Source: Verrucomicrobiota bacterium
GTDB lineage: Bacteria; Verrucomicrobiota; Verrucomicrobiia; Limisphaerales; UBA1100
DNA: 5,317 nucleotides
NCBI GenBank assembly: GCA_028872685.1
Contig: JAPKEI010000206.1
Coordinates: forward strand, 1 to 5,317
Direction: 5' to 3'
Every line of letters begins with the position of its first letter. Within the stretch, counting starts at the first letter, position 1. The position numbers and the translations under genes were made by a program. A model generated the notes under the pieces. It made no database searches, was not told where the DNA came from, and saw only the letters and a program-made list of their open reading frames with translations. This document shows, piece after piece, positions 1 to 5,317 of this stretch.

Positions 1-728
1 GGTTCATGTTGCAGTTCCTTGAGGTCATCCTCGCTGTTGAGAAGCGTTTCGCGAAAGGCTTTCTCGGCGGCGTCACCGGCGCGCAGGGTGACGACTGAAA
101 AGCTGAGCTTCAAATCTTCTGGCCGAATGGATAAGTATCCGGATTGAATGTCCTGCGTTTTCACCTCGGGCAGCTTCAATTTTTTGGCCATGATTTGGAG
201 GCGCGTTTCCAAAAGCTGCCGCGCGGCGGTGTCTTTGGTTTTATCACCGCATTCCACGAGCACCCACACGGCGCTGTCGCCGGCCTCGAGTTGGGCGGCC
301 ACCTTTTTGCGCGCGGGCGATTGCAGCGCGTTGCTAACCAAATCCGCCGTGAAATCACACGACCACATAGGCGTCAGCTTCATTGTGCTGGCCGGATAAA
401 AAAACACGAGACGCGGGCCGGTTGAATCCTTGGGTTTGTTTTCCTTCCACCATTTCACCCAGCGCGGATCGGGCGAGGCGGTGAGATCCACCGAATGAAT
501 GCGCATGTTGGGGACAGTGGTGTTTTCGGTTTCCGTCGGTTGAATCGATTTCAGCAAGGCCTCCTGTGCGGCGGTCAAGGGTTCCTCATGAAACAGCGCC
601 ACTTCAAACTGATCCGGCGGCCACTGCTCGAGCGCAAACCGAAACACCGGCACGGTGCACGCCCAACTCATGCCGACGCCTCCCAACAGGAGCGCCACGA
701 CAAGCCGGATTTTTATGCGACGGTTCAT
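1..728 (-). CDS. Exported protein of unknown function, N-terminal 242 residues (3' end cut by window edge)
   Basis: The frame stays open from the ATG at 728 down to the window edge, giving 242 residues without a stop; the C-terminus is missing. The start is supported by a typical export signal directly behind it: basic residues R3, R4, K6 and R8, a hydrophobic core at 9-20, then S21-W-A23 followed by Cys24. S-W-A fits signal peptidase I cleavage before C24. The lipobox is poor (W at -2), so lipidation of C24 is possible but unproven. The mature part starts CTVPVFRFALEQWPPD, has a Trp-rich stretch (W90, W93, W94), Cys at 124 and 160, and a strand-like AVWVLVECGD segment at 153-162 followed by a charged helix. 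I recall similar 'VPVFR-ALE-W-PD' proteins as hypothetical in Planctomycetes and Verrucomicrobia, but I know no function. The 153-162 segment could belong to a thioredoxin-like fold; that is a guess. It is transcribed away from the cytochrome gene. Confidence 0.85.
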   Translation of the reverse strand, partial: MNRRIKIRLVVALLLGGVGMSWACTVPVFRFALEQWPPDQFEVALFHEEPLTAAQEALLKSIQPTETENTTVPNMRIHSVDLTASPDPRWVKWWKENKPKDSTGPRLVFFYPASTMKLTPMWSCDFTADLVSNALQSPARKKVAAQLEAGDSAVWVLVECGDKTKDTAARQLLETRLQIMAKKLKLPEVKTQDIQSGYLSIRPEDLKLSFSVVTLRAGDAAEKAFRETLLNSEDDLKELQHE

Positions 729-735
729 GGACAAA

Positions 736-764
736 ACGATACGCGCGCGCCGAATGCGTGACAA
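736..764 (-). promoter_or_regulatory. Sigma70-like promoter for the left-hand exported protein gene
   Basis: Read on the minus strand, TTGTCA (764-759, 5 of 6 matches to TTGACA) is followed after exactly 17 nt by TATCGT (741-736, 4 of 6 to TATAAT). Transcription would start about 7 nt beyond the -10 box, near 729, right next to the ATG at 728. This implies a leaderless or nearly leaderless mRNA, which fits the absence of a Shine-Dalgarno sequence. It was found by eye, and hexamers of this quality also occur by chance. Confidence 0.4.
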
Positions 765-806
765 GCCTCATGTACCCCGCATACACTTTCGGCCGGCGTG
801 ACGTGT

Positions 807-826
807 CCGGAATTCAGTGATTCCGG
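807..826. repeat. Perfect inverted repeat in the divergent intergenic region
   Basis: CCGGAAT (807-813) and ATTCCGG (820-826) are perfect inverted copies separated by 6 nt (TCAGTG); an inner T-G wobble could add one pair in RNA. No T-run follows on either strand, so it does not look like a terminator. It lies 55 bp upstream of the cytochrome gene start and upstream of the promoter-like boxes of the left gene. This is a plausible place for a dimeric regulator site, although no regulator gene is in view. Confidence 0.5.
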
Positions 827-881
827 TAAGGCAGCTATTTGAATAGAAAGACGCACCTGAGAGTCTAGAAGCGCACATAAA

Positions 882-2972
882 ATGCCAAATCTTAACAACA
901 TTTTTGCTGCAGTAATTCTGTTGATGACTGGATGGTGCTGGAACCTGCAAGCGGCGGATGGCAGTGCTGCGCTAGCGTTGTTTCAGCAAAGCTGCATCAA
1001 GTGCCACGGCAAAGATGGCAAGGTGAAGGGGGAACTGAATTTGCTGAACATCAAAACGGCGGCGCAGCTCTCGGAGGATTTGGAGCGGTTGCAGACGATT
1101 CTTGAAGTGCTGGACACAAGCGAGATGCCGCCGGAAAAGGAGCCGCCCCTCAAGCCCGAAACGCGCGCGGCGGCGGTGGCCGACCTTCAAAAACTCTTGC
1201 GCGCCGCCACGGCCGAGGCAGGCTTAGCTCCGACGCCCATTCGCCGCATAAATCGGCTACAGTATAACAACGCGGTGCAGGATTTGCTCGGGCTGAAGGT
1301 TTCTGTTTTTCCGTTGCCGGAAAAAATGATGCGCGATCGCTCGGGTTATTTTGCCAAAGCACTGGGGCCGCAGAAAAAAATGCCGGACAGTGTCACGGTG
1401 AGCAGTCGGCCGCTGGGCAAGTCTGGCCTCATCGAGCCGCGGCTGGCGGGGGTGGGGCCGTTCCCGCAGGACCCGCGCGCGGAGCATGGATTCGATAACC
1501 GCGGCGATCACCTTTCGTTGTCGCCGTTTTTACTGGAGGCATTTTTTAAGCTCAGTCGGCGCATTGTGCAGAGCCCGAATTTCGACGGGCGCACGGTGGG
1601 GATTTGGAAGGAGTTTTTTGTTGCGCCCCCTACAGCGCCGGCGGGTGATGTGAAGGATGCGGTGCGCGCGCGGCTGCGCAAATTCATGACCCGCGCATTT
1701 CGCCGTCCTGTGCCGGAGGCGTTGCTCAATCGCTACACGCAACATGTGCATCGGCAAATCGATTCGGGTATGGGTTTCACTGAAGCAATGAAGGAAGCCG
1801 CCTCGGCGGTGTTATCCTCGCCAAGGTTTTTGTATCTGTACAACCGGCCGATGGCTGCGGGCAAAACAGAGACGCTGGACAACTACGACCTCGCCTCACG
1901 TTTGTCTTTCTTTTTGTGGGGAAGCATTCCGGATGACACATTGCTGGAGCTTGCGGGCAGCGGCGAACTGGCCAAGTCGGCAGTTCGCGCGGCGCAGGTG
2001 AACCGCATGCTTGCCAGCCCGAAGCTCAAGCGCTTTTGCGACAGCTTCCCGTCGCAATGGCTGCAGCTCGATCGCATTGTGTCTGCCGTGCCGGATGAAA
2101 TAAAGTACAAGGATTTCTTTTACGCCGCGCCCAACTATCGCACCACGATGGACATGATGATGGAGCCGCTGCTGCTGTTTGAAACAGTGCTCATTGAGAA
2201 CCGGTCAATTCTTGATTTCATTGATTCAAGCTATACTTACCGCTCAGGTCGTTTGCGCAAATGGTATGGCGACGAGCCAGTGGGGAAAATCACCGGGCCG
2301 GTCACCCTGCAGTTCACACGCCAACCCGTAACCGATCGCCGGCAGGGCGGAGTGATTACCACCGGGGCAGTCATGACGATGACCTCCGGCCCGGACGAGA
2401 CCAAACCGATCACGCGTGGCGCGTGGATTGCCGGGGTGATTTTCAACGCGCCACCCGAACCACCACCCGCCGATGTGCCCCCGTTGGAGAAACCGAAAGC
2501 GACAGACAAAAAACTGACGATGCGCGAACGCTTTGCCGCGCACCGCGAACGTGCCGATTGTGCCGGCTGTCACGCCAAGCTCGATCCGCTCGGGTTTGCA
2601 CTGGAGAACTTTGACCCCGTCGGCCGCTGGCGCGATGGCTACGAAAACGGCCGCGAGGTGGATGCCTCGGGCGTGCTCTTCCGTAAACATAAATTCACCA
2701 ACGTGGTGGAATTCAAAGACGCCATCCTCGCCGAGAAAGACCGCTTCACTCGCGCCTTTGCCGGCCATTTGCTTTCGTACGCGCTGGGCCGCGGCCTCAC
2801 GCCGACCGATGCGCCCGCGCTGGATCGTATCACCGCGAAGGCCATCGCCGATGGCTACCGCCTGCAAACGCTCATTCACGAGGTGGTACAAAGCGCGCCA
2901 TTTGTTAACCAGCCTCGGCAAAAAACAGCCTCGGCAAATCCGCCTAAAAACAGTATCAAAACAACACGATGA
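882..2972 (+). CDS. Secreted dihaem-motif cytochrome c / DUF1587-DUF1595-DUF1592-DUF1588-DUF1585 protein
   Basis: This 696-residue protein has the full domain order of the planctomycete-type DUF1592 family. A Sec-type signal peptide lies at about 1-24 (hydrophobic 7-18, likely cleavage after LQA at 24); its n-region has no Lys or Arg, which is unusual. Next comes a cytochrome c domain (PSCyt1 type) with haem motif C38-I-K-C41-H42 and EMPPEKEPPL downstream. DUF1587 spans about 118-230 (RRINRLQYNNAVQDLLGL; GFDNRGDHLSLSP from 203), DUF1595 about 258-320, DUF1592 about 332-460 (LDNYDLASRLSFFLWG), DUF1588 about 485-585 (GGVITTGAVMTMTS; a second CxxCH at C560-A-G-C563-H564, then LDPLGFALENFDP) and DUF1585 about 595-676. 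The ATG at 882 is the only usable start after an in-frame TGA at 858, and it has no Shine-Dalgarno sequence. The stop overlaps the next start (ATGA). The protein is probably a periplasmic c-type haem protein; the biochemical role and substrate of this family are unknown to me. Confidence 0.93.
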   Translation: MPNLNNIFAAVILLMTGWCWNLQAADGSAALALFQQSCIKCHGKDGKVKGELNLLNIKTAAQLSEDLERLQTILEVLDTSEMPPEKEPPLKPETRAAAVADLQKLLRAATAEAGLAPTPIRRINRLQYNNAVQDLLGLKVSVFPLPEKMMRDRSGYFAKALGPQKKMPDSVTVSSRPLGKSGLIEPRLAGVGPFPQDPRAEHGFDNRGDHLSLSPFLLEAFFKLSRRIVQSPNFDGRTVGIWKEFFVAPPTAPAGDVKDAVRARLRKFMTRAFRRPVPEALLNRYTQHVHRQIDSGMGFTEAMKEAASAVLSSPRFLYLYNRPMAAGKTETLDNYDLASRLSFFLWGSIPDDTLLELAGSGELAKSAVRAAQVNRMLASPKLKRFCDSFPSQWLQLDRIVSAVPDEIKYKDFFYAAPNYRTTMDMMMEPLLLFETVLIENRSILDFIDSSYTYRSGRLRKWYGDEPVGKITGPVTLQFTRQPVTDRRQGGVITTGAVMTMTSGPDETKPITRGAWIAGVIFNAPPEPPPADVPPLEKPKATDKKLTMRERFAAHRERADCAGCHAKLDPLGFALENFDPVGRWRDGYENGREVDASGVLFRKHKFTNVVEFKDAILAEKDRFTRAFAGHLLSYALGRGLTPTDAPALDRITAKAIADGYRLQTLIHEVVQSAPFVNQPRQKTASANPPKNSIKTTR
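2910..2938 (+). repeat. Imperfect 16-bp tandem duplication at the 3' end of the cytochrome/DUF1592 gene
   Basis: CAGCCTCGGCAAA occurs at 2910-2922 and again at 2926-2938, with a period of 16 bp. The period is not a multiple of three, so the two copies are read in different frames (QPRQK, then TASAN). It lies behind the last conserved domain, in a low-complexity basic tail. Confidence 0.75.
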
Positions 2973-4363
2973 CGCACACTTCGAGACGCGCTTTTTTACG
3001 GGGACTGGGCGGGGCTGCCCTGAGCCTGCCGTGGCTGGAAAGTCTTGGGCTGGCCGCGGCCAATAAGGCACCGGCCAAGCGCGCGGCATTTTTTTATGTG
3101 CCCATTGGGGTGGTGCGGCGCGGTTTCTTCCCGGGTGAGGCAAACGGCCCGATTCCCAAATTTACTTCAAATCGGCAAGCGCTTGGCAATGGTGCGCGCA
3201 TTCCCGTAGGCGTTCATCCGCTTAAGCTCACGCCCACGCTGCAGCCGCTGGCGAAGGTAAAGGATAAGGTGACACTGGTTACCGGACTGGACCGTACCTT
3301 TCAGCCCGGCACTGATGTCCACGCCCAGTGCGCCTCGTGTTTCCTCACCAGCGCCGGCTCGTTTACGGTGAAGCAATCGCCGTACCCGCAGGCCCGCACG
3401 CTGGATCACATCCTCGGCGAACAGCTCGGCGCGAACACGCCCTTCCGCACGCTGGAATTTAGCAGCAACAGCCACAAGGATAATAAAGAGTCCATCCATT
3501 TCGATAACGTCTCGTGGTACGGCACCGGTCACGTGGCGCCGAGCATGCGCGACCCGCGCAAGGCGTATCGGCGGTTGTTTGGCACGCACGAGTTACAGGC
3601 GTATCGGAACATCACCGACCTCGTTTTGGAAGACGCGCGCTCACTCAAACGACAGCTCGGCCACGCGGATCAGCAAAAGTTCACCGAATATTTCGACTCC
3701 ATTCGTTCCATCGAAAAACAGGTCGACCGCCTTGAGCAAATGAAAAGCGAGCTGAACAAAGTAAAGCTCGCCGAACCGGCCGAGGCTCATTTGCCGCGCG
3801 GCGAATACATCCGTGTGATGGGCGATCTCATGGTCGTTGCCCTGCAAACCGGCCTGACCAATGTGGCCACTTTCATGATTGGCCCCGAGCGCTGGGATAC
3901 GCCCTACCTGTACGAGAGCCTGTTTGATAAGCCGCGCAGTCATCACGGCATGTCGCATAATCAAGGTAAGTTTATTAATGATCTGGAAAAGGTGGATCAA
4001 TTCCACATGGCGCAGTTTGCCTATCTCGTTGAGAAGATGGACAGGATTGGGGAGGCCAATGGCACCTCGCTTTTGGATAATACCATCTTCACCTACGGCT
4101 CCGGTCTGGGTGATGGCGCCACCCACCAGTATAGCGCACTACCTATTATTGTAGCGGGCTCAGGCGGCGGGAAGGTCCTCAACGGCAAACACGTGAACCT
4201 ATCAGCAACCTCAGGCCCGACTCCCAAAGAGAAAGGCAAATATGTGAATCCCAATCAGGGTTTACCCTTGGCCAATCTCTGGTTTACCCAGATGCAAGCC
4301 TTGGGCTTGAAGGCAGACCGTTATGCTGACAGCACCGGCTTGGTAAAACAGTTGCTGGTTTAA
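2969..4363 (+). CDS. Tat-exported DUF1552 (HXXSHH family) protein
   Basis: This 464-residue protein is of the usual length for DUF1552. The N-terminus carries a twin-arginine signal, S5-R6-R7-A-F9-L10-R11, followed by the hydrophobic segment GLGGAALSLPWL and an Ala-rich end near 29-31. This predicts export in folded form and hints at a cofactor or metal. Family hallmarks follow in order: DPRKAYRRLFG at 195-205; a helical stretch at 217-270 with YFDSIRSIEKQVDRLE; the signature R-S-H325-H326-G-M-S329-H330-N331, in which the last His of HXXSHH is Asn; then YGSGLGDG at 376-383 with H386 shortly after, a Gly-rich AGSGGG segment, and PLANLW at 433-438. The ATG overlaps the upstream TGA (ATGA, 2969-2972), so it is probably translated by coupling; no Shine-Dalgarno sequence is present. 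DUF1552 genes commonly sit beside DUF1592 genes, as here. The layout resembles the DUF1501/DUF1553 pairs of the same phyla. The biochemical role is unknown. Confidence 0.93.
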   Translation: MTHTSRRAFLRGLGGAALSLPWLESLGLAAANKAPAKRAAFFYVPIGVVRRGFFPGEANGPIPKFTSNRQALGNGARIPVGVHPLKLTPTLQPLAKVKDKVTLVTGLDRTFQPGTDVHAQCASCFLTSAGSFTVKQSPYPQARTLDHILGEQLGANTPFRTLEFSSNSHKDNKESIHFDNVSWYGTGHVAPSMRDPRKAYRRLFGTHELQAYRNITDLVLEDARSLKRQLGHADQQKFTEYFDSIRSIEKQVDRLEQMKSELNKVKLAEPAEAHLPRGEYIRVMGDLMVVALQTGLTNVATFMIGPERWDTPYLYESLFDKPRSHHGMSHNQGKFINDLEKVDQFHMAQFAYLVEKMDRIGEANGTSLLDNTIFTYGSGLGDGATHQYSALPIIVAGSGGGKVLNGKHVNLSATSGPTPKEKGKYVNPNQGLPLANLWFTQMQALGLKADRYADSTGLVKQLLV

Positions 4364-4416
4364 CGAGATTGAGAAGCAACGACCCCTCACTACTCCTTTC
4401 GTTTTTTGTCGTTATT
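4364..4416. other. Convergent intergenic spacer
   Basis: These 53 bp separate the ends of two converging genes. They contain a T-run (4402-4407) and a weak 6-bp complementarity (AACGAC at 4378 with GTCGTT at 4408) enclosing a 24-nt loop. The T-run lies inside the loop rather than behind the stem, so no convincing intrinsic terminator is visible for either gene. Confidence 0.5.
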
Positions 4417-5085
4417 CTAAAAGTCAGCCACATAGAGAAAATGAGAAGGGCCCTTGGCACCTGCGTGCGCCTTGGCGCGAACTGCTTCCACCTTTAGTCC
4501 GGCTCGTTCCAAACGCTTCTCAAATCCGTGATCAGGCCCAGCCGACCAAACTACCAGCCGTCCACTGTTCTTCAATGCCCTGCAGATGGATCGAATCCCG
4601 TTTTTGGAGTAGAGGGATGCATTGGTCTCACACACCATGGCATTGGGCCCATTATCAACGTCCAGCAAGATTGCGTCATAGGTATTGGGCTTGGCCTCCT
4701 GAATCAGCCGGATCACATCCACCGTTAAAATCTCCACCTGTGAATGATCGAGGAGCGAACCATTTAGTTTTTTCAAGTAGGTTCGATTCCATTCGATAAC
4801 TTCCGGGATCATTTCGGCCACCTCAATGATAGTTTTATCCCCAACCGATTCCAGTACGCCCTTGAGGGTATACCCAAGCCCAAGCCCCCCGATCAAGACA
4901 CGTCCGACCAACTTATTGCCCAATCGGGAAACACCCAAGCTACCAAGCAGCAGCTCTGATTCATTGACACGCGAATGCATCAACTCCTTGCCATCCAGAG
5001 AGATCGAATAGGAGCCGTCGTGCTCGACGAGAGATAATATTCCACCTGTGAATGTTGACTCAGCCAGTTTGACACGTGGTTTCAT
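4417..5085 (-). CDS. SpeE-like class I SAM-dependent methyltransferase-fold protein ('spermidine synthase'-like)
   Basis: This 222-residue soluble protein lacks a signal peptide. The N-terminus (MKPRVKLAES...) precedes a beta-rich stretch with SISLDGKELMHSR. It is followed by a Rossmann-type SAM-binding core: motif I, VLIGGLGLGYTL at 63-74; acidic strand II, IIEVAEMIPEVIEWN at 86-100; D123 in the motif III position (ILTVDV); and strand IV, YDAILLDVDNGP at 136-147. The C-terminal part (GRLVVWSAGPD, then HFLYVADF) matches small proteins usually annotated as spermidine synthase (COG0421). True aminopropyltransferases have GGGDGG in motif I and a DxxDP-type catalytic segment; here these are GGLGLG and DVDNGP. 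Polyamine synthesis is therefore doubtful and a methyltransferase with unknown substrate is more likely. The ATG is the only start after an in-frame stop at 5104-5106, and there is no Shine-Dalgarno sequence. GC looks lower in parts than in the central operon. Confidence 0.85.
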   Translation of the reverse strand: MKPRVKLAESTFTGGILSLVEHDGSYSISLDGKELMHSRVNESELLLGSLGVSRLGNKLVGRVLIGGLGLGYTLKGVLESVGDKTIIEVAEMIPEVIEWNRTYLKKLNGSLLDHSQVEILTVDVIRLIQEAKPNTYDAILLDVDNGPNAMVCETNASLYSKNGIRSICRALKNSGRLVVWSAGPDHGFEKRLERAGLKVEAVRAKAHAGAKGPSHFLYVADF

Positions 5086-5173
5086 AGATGGATAACTTTG
5101 GAATTAATTTTCGAACCGCCATGCCTCCCAAGGAGTGAACTGGAGGGAGCGAGGGTTGATACAAACCGCAGAA
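5086..5173 (-). other. Spacer between the Cys-rich peptide gene and the SpeE-like gene
   Basis: These 88 bp lie between two genes on the same strand. They hold a G/A-rich GGGAGG (5129-5124), which lies 38 nt upstream of the SpeE-like start and so cannot serve as its ribosome binding site. It precedes a 20-codon frame starting at 5122 that overlaps the SpeE-like start out of phase; I see no reason to call that frame a gene. No strong terminator is visible, so read-through into the SpeE-like gene is possible. Confidence 0.4.
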
Positions 5174-5278
5174 TTACCCGCAGGCGCAGGGGTTTCCCTT
5201 GGTGCACTCGCACGGATCACACGTGCAATTTTCACACTCACAATCAGGATTACTGCACTTGGTTGGTTCTTCGCTCAT
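5174..5278 (-). CDS. Metallothionein-like cysteine-rich small protein (34 residues)
   Basis: This gene is too short for routine ORF calling. ATG at 5278 to TAA at 5174 encodes 34 residues with nine cysteines at 8, 13, 15, 18, 20, 23, 25, 31 and 33, mostly in C-x-C pairs spaced by two residues (CECENCTCDPCEC from 13). It has five Glu and two Asp, only two Lys, no aromatic residue and no His. An in-frame stop at 5305-5303 means that ATG 5278 is the only plausible start. The C-x-C array is what metallothioneins use to bind soft metals such as Zn, Cd, Cu or Ag through thiolate clusters. It lacks the His and the length (about 55 residues) of cyanobacterial SmtA, so it is a different type. It is likely cytoplasmic, as no signal peptide is present. 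A promoter-like pair directly upstream supports expression. The metal specificity and the link to the downstream gene are unknown. Confidence 0.75.
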   Translation of the reverse strand: MSEEPTKCSNPDCECENCTCDPCECTKGNPCACG

Positions 5279-5287
5279 GCGAGGTAC

Positions 5288-5316
5288 AGTGTATGCCCTC
5301 CGCTATGCATTCTCAA
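5288..5316 (-). promoter_or_regulatory. Sigma70-like promoter for the Cys-rich peptide gene, nearly leaderless
   Basis: Read on the minus strand, TTGAGA (5316-5311, 5 of 6 to TTGACA) is followed after exactly 17 nt by TACACT (5293-5288, 4 of 6 to TATAAT). A start about 7 nt further, near 5281, would leave only about 3 nt before the ATG at 5278. The GGAGGG at 5301-5296 is 17 nt from the ATG, too far for a Shine-Dalgarno sequence. It also lies inside the promoter spacer, so it would not be transcribed. Confidence 0.45.
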
Positions 5317-5317
5317 G

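Noticed and set aside
144..425. Plus-strand open frames of 83-93 codons within the first 430 bases
   Set aside because: They lie opposite the left-hand minus-strand gene, which has a signal peptide and an unbroken frame to the window edge. The minus-strand reading is far more protein-like.
839..869. Promoter boxes for the cytochrome operon (TTGAAT at 839 with TCTAGA at 864)
   Set aside because: The spacer is 19 nt and the -10 match is only 3 of 6, so this is too weak to annotate.
2244..3143. A 299-codon open frame on the minus strand, antisense to the junction of the two central genes
   Set aside because: It lies wholly opposite two well-supported coding regions, its composition is Arg/Ala/Gly-rich in a patternless way, and it shows no domain motif. 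High GC and codon bias of the plus-strand genes explain it.
3641..4126. A 161-codon open frame on the minus strand inside the DUF1552 gene
   Set aside because: It is antisense to conserved DUF1552 motifs and has no recognisable domain or start signals; it is a shadow frame.
4378..4413. Possible terminator hairpin (AACGAC with GTCGTT) between the converging genes
   Set aside because: The stem is only 6 bp with a 24-nt loop and the T-run lies inside the loop, so it lacks the structure of an intrinsic terminator.
5063..5122. A 20-codon frame starting at ATG 5122 (minus strand) behind GGGAGG
   Set aside because: The purine-rich stretch is only one base from the ATG, the frame overlaps the SpeE-like start out of phase, and the peptide shows no pattern.
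5124..5148. Small hairpin (CTCCC with GGGAG) in the spacer upstream of the SpeE-like gene
   Set aside because: A 5-bp stem with a 15-nt loop and no T-run is within chance expectation for this purine-rich stretch.

Overview
The window looks like a stretch of a PVC-superphylum chromosome, most likely Verrucomicrobiota or Planctomycetota. The main reason is the central gene pair: a secreted multi-domain haem protein (planctomycete-type cytochrome c domain plus DUF1587, DUF1595, DUF1592, DUF1588 and DUF1585) followed directly by a Tat-exported DUF1552 (HXXSHH) protein. This pairing is repeated many times in genomes of that group. No phylum marker gene is present, so the assignment rests on gene content alone. 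No tRNA, rRNA, IS element, CRISPR array or phage gene is visible.

Layout. (1) 1-728, minus strand: the first 242 codons of an exported protein of unknown function, cut by the left window edge. (2) 729-881: a divergent intergenic region with a promoter-like pair of boxes for the left gene and a perfect 7-bp inverted repeat. (3) 882-4363, plus strand: the cytochrome/DUF1592 gene and the DUF1552 gene, joined by an ATGA stop/start overlap and therefore almost certainly one operon. (4) 4364-4416: a short convergent spacer without a convincing terminator. (5) 4417-5085, minus strand: a SpeE-like class I SAM-dependent methyltransferase-fold protein. (6) 5174-5278, minus strand: a 34-codon gene for a metallothionein-like peptide with nine cysteines, 88 bp upstream of the methyltransferase-fold gene and on the same strand.

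How the genes may work together. The two central proteins should both act outside the cytoplasm: the first is Sec-exported with two CxxCH haem-attachment motifs, the second is Tat-exported. They probably act as partners, but their substrate is not known to me. The right-hand pair (Cys-rich peptide and SpeE-like protein) may be co-transcribed; no functional link between them can be read from the sequence.

The most notable points are the tiny Cys-rich peptide gene; promoter-like boxes placed so that transcription would begin at or within about 3 nt of the start codon for two genes; and the absence of a well-spaced Shine-Dalgarno sequence before all five starts. Together these suggest leaderless or SD-independent translation.
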